This document shows, one piece after another, positions 50,761-61,849 of a stretch of DNA of 64,000 nucleotides. The DNA lies in contig JAQFVV010006215.1 in assembly GCA_028023455.1 (NCBI GenBank), positions 2,118,580-2,182,579 on the forward strand. The letters run 5' to 3'. Every line of letters starts with the position of its first letter. Position 1 is the stretch's first letter. Origin of the DNA: Epiperipatus broadwayi (taxonomy: Eukaryota > Onychophora > Udeonychophora > Euonychophora > Peripatidae). The notes beneath the pieces are model-generated. The model saw nothing but the letters and a program-made list of their open reading frames with translations, searched no databases and was not told the DNA's origin. A program made the translations under genes and the position numbers.

Positions 50761-51281
50761 ATAAGTCAAAGAAGAAAAAGATGGAGTTGAAAACATAGAA
50801 TTGGAAATGTTAAAGAAAGTAATTATAAAGAAATCGTTTATTAAGAAAATTATTAAGAAGACAAGGAATCAGATGAACAGTTATTTAGACATGAGGGATT
50901 ATAAAGGATGTGTTTAAAAGAAGTTCATGTGTAATGTAAAAACAGGAATGACTGAATGTTTGAAAAGTGGAAAGAAAGATAGTTGAATTGATTTTTAAAT
51001 CTACTTTCTAATAGATAATTAGCATAAAATTTACGCAAGCATTCATTCTTCAAATTTATCAATTCATTTTCAAAAATTATATTACTATTAATATAATACT
51101 CTATTTTTTATTGTAATGGGAATGTGTGAATGCATACAATATTAGTATTTAATATATATATATATTTGGATTATTTTACAACTCCCACTTAATAATGTTC
51201 AATTAAATTTATTGTATATCAGATTAAAATAAAGAGAAAAACATTAAATTGTCTTTTTTTTATATAAAAAAAAACTTGCAG

Positions 51282-51403
51282 AGTACTGGTCAAGGTATTT
51301 CTGCTTCTGGTGAATCACAAGGTCGATGTCCAGCAGCAATTGAATTTGGCCAGTATGAAATTCAGACATGGTATTCATCTCCATATCCTCAAGAATATGC
51401 TAG
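51282..51403 (+). CDS. KAT6: KAT6 exon: start of MYST acetyltransferase domain
   Basis: The acceptor is CTTGCAG at 51275-51281 and the donor is GTAAGTC. The exon starts in phase 0 and ends with two bases of an Arg codon. It encodes [20 protein letters not shown] followed by YPQEYAR, the signature opening of the MYST catalytic domain: the first beta strands, with the WYSSPYP motif that is nearly invariant in KAT6 proteins. The preceding [14 protein letters not shown] is a variable linker. It joins in frame to the zinc-finger exon at 54094. Confidence 0.96.
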
Positions 51404-54093
51404 GTAAGTCGTTACTTTGCTAACTACCTTTTTCTTTCTTTGTTTTTTTTTTTAAAAAAGTCATGCATGATTTTACTATAAAACTCAATTTAATTGTTAA
51501 AAATAGATCCCCAAATATATTTTAAGCTATGTTCTCTTCCTCTTATTGAAAATTGCTGTTTTTTTTTCATATCAACTGTGAATCTTAAATCAAGACTTTT
51601 CATTTCTAATATATTTATGTAAAGATAATTAACTGAAAATCTTGTAATGTTTATCTAAATAAGAGCAAAGATTTATATTAAACAAGAATTGACTTACAAA
51701 CTAAATGATTTAATGCAAAGAATTATATATTTTTTTATTGTTATTAGTGAAAGCTGTTGAATCATTTATTAGGTTTTGAAGAAGATATTTTTAAATGGAT
51801 ATATATATAAAAAAAACAGGGAATTAAGAATAAAATAAAATGTAGTGTTTTAAATGTATCCCTCATTACAAGTTTTGTTTAAAAATGAACACAGACTTGC
51901 AATTGAGAATTTTATGAATAAATTACTCTAGTGTATTTCAATAAGGGATTATAATAGATAGACAGTTACAGTTTTAAATTTGATCCCAAAAGATTGCAAA
52001 AGACCTAGGAAAAGGGCATGTGCCGATGGTAGATGAAATATGTAAGTTTTTGGTGTGGTGTATGGAAGAAAAGGAAGAAAAGCTATAGATCAGAGAAACT
52101 GCAATAACCTTGGAGAGAGCTCCATCCTGCAGTGAATCAGTAATGGTTGAAAATAATGATCAATGATAGCATTTAAATGACACTGTTCTTTCTGTTCAAA
52201 ATTAAATGAAATTATTGAGTAAATTGTTAGTCACTCTATAAAATAATGCATCGTTATCATTAGTTTTTGATTCATTGACCTTGTAAGAAAGAATTATTTA
52301 ATTTAAGGATTCAAAAATTTCAAATATCCAAGTCAATTTGTTTTTTATAGTTTAATATGTATAGCAATACTCATTAACAATATATTGTAATCTTATTTTT
52401 AAGCTAACCAGGCATTTTTGACCTTTTGACTTAATATAACTTTTTGCCAACTTTACACGGCCACTGGATATTTCTCTCTTGCTCCTCTTTAGTACCAACC
52501 TGTAAGTCACTGGACACCACATAATAATATAATTGGATATGACCATTTTCTAGCTTAAGTGATTATCATGTGAATCACCTTTTAGTGATATTTTGTATTT
52601 ATAAATAGAATATCCCAAAAATCTTGAACCTTGGTTTATATTTATTTTTACGAGAAATAATTATTTTTTTAATTAAAATCTAAAATTAATACTACTATAA
52701 AAAAAAAATGAGGAGGGGATGGGGGGATTAAAAATTGCTTTATAATTAATTCATTTAACTATATTATAAGAAGTTATTTAATTTTTTTTCTTCAAAAAAT
52801 GTTTAAGATTTTTAAGGCACATTAAATTTATTTATTTAGAATGCAAACATGCTAAGTTAATGAATTTATTCTCTAATCCCAGCATCTCAAATGATAATTT
52901 TGAAAGGAAATTCTATGTACTTGAGAAAGATCTATTTGTTCATTGACAAAGCTATGGTCATGAGAGAATTTTAATATAAATTTGTTTTTAGCTACTATTT
53001 TAATGTTATATGATTTTCTAATTTATTTTTTATTACTAATATAATGTTAGACAATATTTAATATTTTTTTTGTATTATTATGTGTATGTAAGAAAGAACA
53101 TCATGATAAAATGATAACGTGAAAAATTTACATCATTAGTATACAGTTTTATTTTTACTACACACATATATATATAATGATAAATTATTAAATATTAAAT
53201 AAATAATGTCTTGTTTAAAAAGACTTTTAATATCAAAGTGAATGCTTGAATTGTGTGTAGTGACATGTAATCATTACTTGGCAGTTAAATCATTGAAGGG
53301 CAATAAATTAAATGACTAACTATAATAATTGAAAATGAAATAGCATAGTAAATTTTTATATTCACATATTTTGTTTATAACACTGAGAGAAAATAATTGT
53401 ATTAATTATAATAATGATGGATTTAAAAGCTAGAAGTTTCAGGATTGATTTATAAGAAGTTAAAAATAATTTAAAGAAATTTTATAATAACCTGTGATAA
53501 AAGAATGATATTAAAAACCCAAAAAGAACAACATACATAACCTTTATGGGGATAATTAATGTGCTTGTTTGAAGTACAGAATTAAAATTAAATATGAAAG
53601 TTTTATATGTAATCAGAAAGCTTTCAATGACTTTATAAATAGCAAAATAACTTATTGTATCTTAATTTAATAAAATAGATTAATAAAATAAATAAATAAA
53701 TAAAAGAAGCATTCTATATTAATGGAAATATTAATGCTATAAATAGAAAAGACACTTGCTTTGATATATCTAAGAAATGGTCTACGTAACACGTACTAAT
53801 TTAAATATCTTTGTATATATTTTATTATATATTTTTAAGAAAGCTTATATTTATTTATAACTTCACTTTTAAGTTTTTGTGTTTATCTTAATTTGTTGAA
53901 AAGTTTTAAAATCTTCAAAATAGTCTTATCTGTATTTCACTCTTCAAATCTCTCATATTCACACTTCCAAGATTAATTTTTTCAAATTAGTTTTTTTTTA
54001 CATAATGCTGAAAATATTTGGACCTAACTTTATTAAATATCTTTTTTCTACAAGAAAATAGTTATCCATATATAATATTTCTCTCTTTTTTAG
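51404..54093 (+). other. KAT6 intron, 2.7 kb
   Basis: GTAAGTC donor and TTTTTTAG acceptor. AT-rich. The only repeat recognised is 52930-53060, a diverged relative of the right half of the foldback at 33955-34405. No gene seen. Confidence 0.85.
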
Positions 54094-54166
54094 GTTACCA
54101 AAGTTATTTCTGTGTGAGTTTTGTCTTAAATATACTAAAAGCAAAAATATTCTTATTCGACATTTG
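54094..54166 (+). CDS. KAT6: KAT6 exon: MYST C2HC zinc finger (first part)
   Basis: The acceptor is TTTTTTAG and the donor is GTAAGT. The exon encodes [20 protein letters not shown] then IRHL, ending in phase 0. It holds C-x2-C-x12-H of the MYST C2HC finger. The last ligand, Cys, is the third residue of the next exon (EKCGW), giving a perfect C-x2-C-x12-H-x3-C. The finger is therefore split by a 7.15 kb intron. In MYST enzymes this finger is structural and contributes to nucleosome binding. Confidence 0.96.
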
Positions 54167-54239
54167 GTAAGTTCACACTCTTTGTTGTTGTTGTAATATA
54201 CTTATATAATATTTTTATATGAGTGTGTATATATATATT

Positions 54240-54462
54240 GTAATAAGTGCACTTACATGTAACTATAAAAAAGCTTGCTATTTCTATAAATTAAATACGG
54301 CTTAGTGCTTTCAAGAACTTATGGTGTTCTCATATTCATAGCAAAATGAAATAGAATAAGAATCTATTTCATCTTGCTATGAATATAAGAATGCCATAAG
54401 TTCTCGATTTAATTTCTAGAAATAACAAACTTCTCTATAGTTGATATAAGCACATTTATTAC
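54240..54462. repeat. Foldback MITE, 223 bp
   Basis: GTAATAAGTGCACTTACA at the left is mirrored by AGCACATTTATTAC at the right. Arms of about 105 bp meet around 54350-54362, with AACTTATGGTGTTCTCATAT complementary to ATAAGAATGCCATAAGTT. Confidence 0.8.
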
Positions 54463-55082
54463 ATTTCATATAGAAGTTTATACAGTTGTCATTACATATA
54501 TATTATAAATATTTCAGTAGTGTGACAAAGATAAAATTTTTATTTAGTATCAATTCAAAAAAAAAAAGATTAAAATTGCACTTTTTTTTTTTATAAAATT
54601 AAAAAAAAAAGATAGTAATCTTAACTAAAATAGTAGACCACTTGGGATTTTTCGATATTTTCAATACCAGGTTATAAAGTTTAGATAGTAAATGTATTTC
54701 CTGTAGCGTAATAATGCTCTTTGAAGTATGAAACACAATATTCTCAAGAAAACTAATGACAGTCTTATAAAATCTAATATAACTTTACAAACAGAAACCA
54801 TTATTATATGTAAAACTTTAATCACATATTTGTATAATAGCTTTAAATAATTGTTTTCTTGAAGAGAAGTAATCATTAATCACTTTATATTAAAAATTTG
54901 TGGAATTTTTTTGGTACTGTTTTGATAGCCGGGCACACCCACTTGATGGCGTTGTTTTTGTGAAAAAACAATCAAATGTAATGTTACCAGGCCAAGTCTT
55001 TTATTTTTTTAATAAAATCAAACAAAAAAAAAACATAAATCATTTTTATAAATCAGCATTTATTTTTTATAGCGTCTGTATA

Positions 55083-55612
55083 CAATTGTAATCACATTCA
55101 CATCGGCTTTTTCAAACCAAATTGTGCAAACGCTTTTTGCGAGTGTTAAATAATAAATGAATAACCTCTGACCCATACAAGATATAGAATTTATGCAGCA
55201 ATAAAAGGAATCTTCTTATTACTACGACTCAAATATTTATATATGAGCAAATCTGAAGTACTGGCACAGAAGGTGTGATTATAGAACAGTCACTTTGAAA
55301 AATAAATGCTGATTTATATATATGATTAATTTCAGTTGGAATGACGTTCAGTAAATTCTAGTAAATTTCATCGGCGTCATTCATTCATAAGTTATATATA
55401 GTAATTCAAAGTGACTGTTCTATAGTCACACCTTCTGTGCCAGTACTTCAGATTTGCTCATATATAAATATTTGAGTCGTAGTAATAAGAGGATTCCTTT
55501 TATTGCTGCATAAATTCTATATCTTGTATGGGTCAGAGGTTATTCATTTATTATTTAACACTCGCAAAAAGCGTTTGCACAATTTGGTTTGAAAAAGCCG
55601 ATGTGAATGTGA
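55083..55612. repeat. Inverted repeat inside the TIR element, arms about 215 bp
   Basis: 55090-55303 is nearly the exact complement of 55400-55612. Examples are TCACATTCACATCGGC against GCCGATGTGAATGTGA, and AAGTACTGG-type words at the inner ends. The loop is about 95 bp. Confidence 0.9.
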
Positions 55613-55774
55613 TAAATCATTTTTGTATGTTATTTTTTATAATTTTTTTTTTTAATAAAATCTTGTTCTACTTTTTTTTTGATTTTTTAAAAATAAATTC
55701 TTTTTTTTAATAAAATCTTGTTCTCGTTTTTCTTGAGTTTTTGTTTATTCTTTTTCTAAACAAAAAATAACTTT

Positions 55775-56569
55775 TGTTGTCTTTTTATTTATTAATTTCT
55801 GGAAAACAATTTTTTTTTTTAGCATAATAACAAAAATAATGCACAACAATAATATATGAGACGGACCGCTTTCAAAAACGTTATTCTGGAGTCTTGGTTT
55901 ATTTCTCTCGTACATTTACTCGTGAAAACGTGACTTTCCGCGTTATCTCTGGAAAATCATGTTCGGCTCTACCTTTTGCCGATGTTTTCCACATTTCAAG
56001 TTGTGTAGGGAAGGGTGGGGACGGTGTGACAATTCTTAGTAATTCAGACTGCGTGATTTAAATAGAAATTAAATTACTATGTTTTCGACTTTTAAAAAAT
56101 TATGCCCACTTGAAATACAAACACCGTAACACAATACGGTAGCCAACTGTGAATTGTGCAAAAACAAAAACTAACTTCTGTTGTCTTTTTATTTATTAAT
56201 TTCTGGAAAACAATTCTTTTTTTTTTTTAGCATAATAACAAAAATAATGCACAACAATAATATACGAGATGGACCGCTTTCAAAAACATTATTCTGGAGC
56301 CTTGGTTTATTTCTCTCATACATTTACTCGTGAAAACTTATCTTTCCATGTTATCTCTGGGAAATCATGTTCGGCTCTACCCTTTGCCGATGTTTTCCAC
56401 ATTTCAAGTTGTGTAGGGAAGGGTGGAGACGGTGTGACAATTCGTAGTAATTCAGACTGCGTGATTTAAGTAGAAATTAAATTACTATGTTTTCGACATT
56501 TAAAAAATTATGCCCACTTGAAATACAAACACCGTAACACAATATGGTAGCCAACTGTGAATTGTGAAA
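55775..56569 (+). repeat. Direct duplication, unit about 390 bp
   Basis: 55775-56158 and 56180-56569 are about 95% identical. Both run from TTTTATTTATTAATTTCTGG through GGACCGCTTTCAAAAAC, TCATGTTCGGCTCTACC and AAGGGTGG to CCAACTGTGAATTGTG. No conserved frame. Confidence 0.9.
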
Positions 56570-57813
56570 AATCGCATGAAGTGTTTCAAAGGGCAAAACA
56601 GGCCATAATATTACTGTGCAATGCTATCAAGCGGCCTAAAATGGCTAATACAACAAAACTGTTGTATTAGCGGTAAGTACGACCACGTAAACGGCATCTT
56701 TATGTGTTTTTACACATAAACGACAGCATCAAGAAGCCGTGCCCAGCTATCAAAAGAGTACCTTTTTTTTTATACATATGCCAATATCTACAATTTAAAA
56801 AAAGCTTATCATAAAAGATTTATATAAATGTTATCAATTTCCAATGAATTGCTTACAAATATATAAACCAATGGTCTTGAATTCATAAGTCAGAAGTGAA
56901 TTATCGGATGTAAAAATGATTTTGTAAACTTGTTGTGTATATTTGATAATTTTAATAGAATCTAAATGACTTGCAAAGCCGATCTTTCTCTAAAAGACTA
57001 TCCTGAATTATATAGGTTTGTCAGAAATGAGGCCTTTTCTATTAATTGTTTTATTCAGATCAGGTCAAATTGTTTAATTCTCATACTCTCTCTTTTTTTT
57101 TTTTTGAAGTCTTATTGTGAAGGTAAAAAAAAAATCTTCATAATATGTAGACAAAATTATTATTTTTATTTAAGATAAAGATAATGACACACTTGAAAAA
57201 TATAATTAATAGATATGTAGATAAAATTTATTTAAGAAAGAATTAGTAATTGTAACATTAAGTAATATGTTAAGTCATAAATATTGTGGTCAATCAATAA
57301 AAAGTAATTAGATTATTGTTAATGATACTTTCCTATTGCCATCCAACTATTCCTAACAAAAATTATAGGAAATTATATACATGTTTTACCAGAGCAATGA
57401 TCTCACTATTATAAAATGCATGTTTGTCTTAAAGGTTTTTCCCCCTCCAGATTAAATACACAAAACAAAATTCTTTAGTCAAGTATATTTTTTCAGTTTA
57501 TTTTTAATAGGGGTTCTTTTTTTCTCTCTCTATTAAAAAGAAATCATTGTAAATCTTAACTATTTTTAGATGGAATCAAATTCCTTTGAATACAAAAAAT
57601 TATTTTTAAAAATGGAAAATCTTTGGATTTTTTTTTTTACATCAAAATGTAAATTGACAAAGTATAATAATCAATAAAGCAAGTCATATATAGCATGACA
57701 TTGCTTTTATGAGCTTATATTTACAAATATGTAATATAGAGAGCATACCAGTAGCTCAAACAAGCTCTTAATTGATAAGTGCAGTAAGAGAAAATATTTA
57801 AAATCTCTGTCCA

Positions 57814-57882
57814 GAACATTCTTATTTCCAGACCAATTGGTTTCAAGCTTTTGGCTCACCTCAGTGAGGAGCTAGAATATTC
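57814..57882 (-). ncRNA. Hammerhead ribozyme motif, type I (family A, copy 1)
   Basis: Reverse strand: outer stem I GAATATTCT pairs with AGAATGTTC (nine pairs, one a wobble). The core is CTGAGGT, stem II GAGC-CAAAA-GCTT, GAAA, then ACC-AATT-GGT as a short stem III and C before the cleavage point, followed by TGG. The core position that is A9 in hammerheads is T here. Confidence 0.75.
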
Positions 57883-58390
57883 AGACACTAGATCTAAATA
57901 TAACTCAAAACCCAGCACTTATTTAATGTGTAATATTTAAATAGAAACTAAAATTTTTGGACATGAAAATGTCTTTAACTCCAGCTATCTAACTTAAATA
58001 GCTATGTGGAACTGAACCAAATTCAAATCTACCATATATTAATAGCATTGCCAAAACCTTAAAGGTAAAATTATAATAATAAAGCAAGTCATATATAGCT
58101 CAAACAAGCTCTTAATTGATAAGTGCGGTAAGCGAAAATATTTAAAATCTCTATCCCCATTATATATGACTTGTTTTATTGATTATTACAATTTTACCTT
58201 TAAGGTTTTGGCAATGCTAAGGCTATTAATATATGGTAGATCTGAAATTGGTTCAGCCCCATATAGCTATTTAAGTTAGATAGCTGGAGTTAAAAGACAT
58301 TTTTATGTCTGAAAATTTCAGAGTTTCTATTTAAATATTATGTATTAAATAAGTGCTGGGTTTTGAGTTGATATTTTAGATCTAGTGTCT

Positions 58391-58452
58391 GAATATCCTA
58401 GCTCCTCACTGAGGTGAGCCAAAAGCTCGAAACCAATTGGTCTGGTGATATA
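58391..58452 (+). ncRNA. Hammerhead ribozyme motif, type I (family A, copy 2)
   Basis: GAATATCCTAGCTCCTCA, core CTGAGGT, stem II GAGC-CAAAA-GCTC, GAAA, short stem III ACC-AATT-GGT, then C (58442) and TGGTGATATAG. Stem I is weaker here (ATATC with GATAT). A9 is T. Confidence 0.7.
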
Positions 58453-59075
58453 GATTTTAAATATTTTCTCTTACCATACATCAATTAAGAGCTTGCTTGA
58501 GCTATTGGTACTCTCTCTATATTACATATGACCTGCTTTATTGATTATTATAATTTTATCTTTAAGACTTTGGCAATGCTAAGGCTATTAATATATGGTA
58601 GATCTGAATTTGATTCAGTCCCATATAGTTATCTAAATTAGATAGCTGGATTTTCATGACCGAATATACTACTTAAATAGTACTATTAAATAAGTTCTGG
58701 GTTTTGAGTTGATATTTTAGATCAGTGGTCTTCAACCTTTTCACACCTGCGGACCGGCAAAAATAAGGATAAGATTTCGCGGACCGGCAGAAGTTTATAG
58801 ATAAACATAATTGTTATAACTGACCAAAAAAGCACACTAGTTATTGTGTATTGTAATGGTGTTTACACAGAAAACAGTACAATAACAATTGTTCTCATTA
58901 ATGTGCTTTCATTTCTACGTTTATTATTTCATTGTTAAAACATGCAAGAATAAAATGTTATTCACCTGAATGTTGGGAAATATCACAGCTAGTGTAATTA
59001 CTTGACAATGATTATGATAAATGTAATATCTGTATTTAATGTTAAATATACAAGATGAAATTATATACATATGGA

Positions 59076-60279
59076 GGTTGTCTTTTGATAGTAGTAGTAA
59101 GGGCAAAATAGAAATCACATAATTAAAATGACTGTACAGCCAAAAAAAATTGCCATATTTTAAATCTGAAAAAATAAAACAAAACGTGTAAAAGTCTGAA
59201 GTTTTGATGTTATTGTAATTTTTTTTGTGCTGATGTGTTGAAAGGATCAAAAAATGTAATTAATAGGAAAGGTTTTTTTTAAAAAATGGCAAAATAGACA
59301 TTGCGTAATAGACATAAAGCCAAAAAAAATTAATTGCCATATAGTCGCCGTCTTTTAAAAAAAAAGTCGACTAAAGTTAAAAAAGTTTTGATCTTATTTT
59401 AATTGGGGGAGGGGGGTGAGAAATACTTTGTCTTCCCTGAGACAAAAGTTATTTTTTGTTTGTTTTTATTTTAAAAAAAAAAGGTAACAGAAATTGATTT
59501 TAAAAATAAAAGTTTTAGTATATTAGCGGTATACAAATAAAGCCAAAAAAAATATCGCCTTATAGGCCAAAAAAAAGTGAGCGTATTTTTAAACAAAAAG
59601 AAAGCGAAAATTGAAAAAGTCAAAAGTGTTGATCTTATTTTAATTGGGGGGGGGGGGGGGATTGAGAAATACTTTGTAAAAGTTAGAAACAAATTTTTTG
59701 GTTGTTTTTCTTTTTAAAAAAAGGTGATAAAAATTGATTTCAAAAATAAAAGTTAAAGCCAAAAAAGATCTTATTTTAATTTTTTTGGGGGGAGTGGGTT
59801 GAGAAATACTTTGTCTTCACTGAGACAAAAGTTACTTTTAGTTTGTTTTTATTTTTAAAAAAATGTAATAAAAATTGGTTTTAAAAATAGAAATTTTAGT
59901 ATATTAGTGGTATACAAATAAAGGCAAAAAAGATATCACCTTAGAGGTCAAAAAAAGTGGCTGTATTTTTAAACAAAAAAAAACTGAAACTTGAAAAAGT
60001 CAAAAGTTTTGATCTTACTTTATTTTGGGGTGAGGGGGTGCATTGAGAAATACTTTGTAAAAATTATAAAAATTGATTTCAAAAATAAAAGTTAAAGCCA
60101 AAAAAAAAATTGGCGTATAACCAAAAAAAAACCCACTAAAAATGAAATATTAAAAGAGGGAGTAAGAGATCAAAAAAGTCACCGTATTTTTAAAATCGCG
60201 GCCTGGTAACGTTACATTGTATTGTTTTAACACATAAACAATGCCGACAAGCAGCTGTGATTGCTATCAAAAGACAACC
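59076..60279. mobile_element. TIR element nested in the hAT (GG-start family)
   Basis: Ends are GGTTGTCTTTTGATAGTAG and, reverse complemented, GGTTGTCTTTTGATAGCAA, matching the TTTTGATAGC terminus of the element at 54913-56762. The right end has CGCGGCC, a TTTTAACACATAAACAATGC word and GCAGC. No clear target duplication. Confidence 0.6.
59390..60065. repeat. G-rich tandem repeat with alternating unit lengths
   Basis: GATCTTATTTTAATT (or a close variant) followed by a G run and TTGAGAAATACTTTGT recurs at 59391, 59631, 59767 and 60010. Intervals are 240, 136 and 243 bp, a two-step higher-order repeat. Longer units carry CTGAGACAAAAGTTA. G runs reach about 16. Confidence 0.75.
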
Positions 60280-60627
60280 GGAGTTTGTATAATAATAAAT
60301 TTTTTTTTTTTTATTTTGAATTTTTTTAGAAAAATAATAAAAAGTTTAATTCTACCCTCCCCTAAACATCTGTGATAAATAGAAAAACAAATTAATTTAT
60401 GTATGATTGATTAGATTTTGTTTTTGTTCTGTTTCTTTTTTTTAAATCAGGTAAAAATGCGATGAAAAAATAAATAAAAATTGTTTATATTAATTAAAAG
60501 TTTAAAATCTTATTATTTTGTTATTACAAACTTTCTTGCCAGTGTAGCGCGGGCCGGCAGAAAACTTCTGCAGCCTGGCACCGATCCGCGGACCGGTGGT
60601 TGAAGACCACTGTTTTAGATTGTCTTT

Positions 60628-60696
60628 GAATATTCTAGCTCCTCACTGAGGTGAGCCAAAGGCTCGAAACCAATTGGTCTGGGAATAGGAATGTTC
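60628..60696 (+). ncRNA. Hammerhead ribozyme motif, type I (family A, copy 3, best preserved)
   Basis: Outer stem I GAATATTC with GAATGTTC (eight pairs), inner stem I CTCA with TGGG, core CTGAGGT, stem II GAGCC-AAA-GGCTC (five perfect pairs), GAAA, stem III ACC-AATT-GGT, C at 60679. All elements match the type I layout of Penelope-like elements except T for A9. Confidence 0.78.
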
Positions 60697-61284
60697 TGGA
60701 TAGAGATTTTAAATATTTTCTCTTACCACACTTATCAATTAAGAGCTTGTTTGAGCTGTTAGTACACTCTCTATATTACATATTGAATGGTCTTAGATAA
60801 TATTTCCATTTTTACCATTGGATTACATTGTATTTGTAGGATTGTTTTCAAGGGTTGAAATTTATTTTTGCAGACCTGTGGGTTTTTTGTAAAGTTTTTG
60901 GAAAAATAGTTTTTCAATTTTCATCATTAAAATTTTTTTTAGCTAAAGCTGCTTTTATTTCTTTAAAAAGCTACTTAAAATGTATATTTAAAAAAAAATG
61001 GAAATATATCTGAGATGAGGTTATTAAATTATTATACAGATTACTTAGAGTAACTTATTGGGTTTTTTTTTTTTTTAATTTGAAAGACTAAATAAATTCT
61101 TCAAAATTTCGCAAAACTATTAAAATTGAGCTAAAATTAAATTGTTGATTTTTTCTGTTTATTATTAAATAATTTTATTTAAAAAGTTTATTATAATGAT
61201 TTTTTTTTTTTTACTTAATAGTTTTATATTTTATAACCTTTATTAGTTCAAAATAATATAATAATTTAAATGTTAAAATATTGA

Positions 61285-61650
<366 letters not shown>

Positions 61651-61849
61651 TAATAAGTATAAGTAATATACAACTTTTATTAAGTTTTTATATGATTTAT
61701 ATTTAAAATAAATTTATTCTTATACAATTAATTAAAGACATTCAGAGAAATATTTCACCTTAATGTAATACCTTTTTTTTAACAATTGTCTAGGGATTTT
61801 GTTAAAAAAAAATTGTTCACAGATTATATACTTTTTTTACTCTAAAACA

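Larger units (their letters stand above)
18697..51281 (+). other. KAT6 intron, 32.6 kb, packed with mobile elements
   Basis: Very long intron inside the conserved gene. Listed elements fill much of it. Stretches in which I see nothing definite are about 26400-27280, 30660-31030, 33030-33955, 35670-36100, 37300-38480, 40600-41770, 46700-47440 and 48800-49830, all AT-rich. 32955-33025 and 41388-41465 share a diverged segment of about 70 bp around ATCAACTGCCACCT and are pieces of one unnamed repeat. 36100-36480 looks like a decayed purine-rich coding repeat. Confidence 0.85.
54913..56762. mobile_element. 1.85 kb TIR element of the GG-start family
   Basis: Ends are GGTACTGTTTTGATAGCCGG and, reverse complemented, GGTACTCTTTTGATAGCTGG. 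Flanks are ATTTTTTT and TTTTTTTT (7/8). The right end has the shared module GCGGCCTA, a TACAACAAAACTGTTGTA hairpin, ACGTAAACGGC and TTTATGTGTTTT. The interior holds an inverted repeat and a direct repeat but no transposase. Open frames inside (55528-55710, 56269-56469) lie in these repeats. Confidence 0.75.
58723..60612. mobile_element. hAT non-autonomous element, 1.89 kb, inserted in the hammerhead array
   Basis: Starts CAGTGGTCTTCAACC and ends GGTTGAAGACCACTG, with GCGGACCGG words inside both ends. TTTTAGAT is duplicated (58715-58722, 60613-60620). The uninterrupted paralogous site is at about 58373-58380 in the preceding array unit. No hAT transposase frame; the interior is occupied by another element. 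Confidence 0.92.
57671..60790. repeat. Hammerhead-bearing repeat array, family A (PLE pLTR or retrozyme-like)
   Basis: Units of about 340-400 bp, each with one hammerhead fold. One unit (57671-58070) plus the start of the next lie on the reverse strand. An inverted junction follows at about 58156. Two direct units then lie on the + strand (from 58157 and from about 58528). Shared landmarks are GACTTGTTTTATTGATTATT, GGCTATTAATATATGGTAGA, GCTGGGTTTTGAGTTGATAT and ATTAAGAGCTTG. The last unit is interrupted at 58723-60612. After subtracting the insertion, the two + strand hammerheads are 339 bp apart. Confidence 0.8.

Noticed and set aside
56269-56469. 66-codon frame in the 390-bp duplication
   Set aside because: The sister copy at 55865-56060 has no equivalent open frame from the same start, and no motif is seen.
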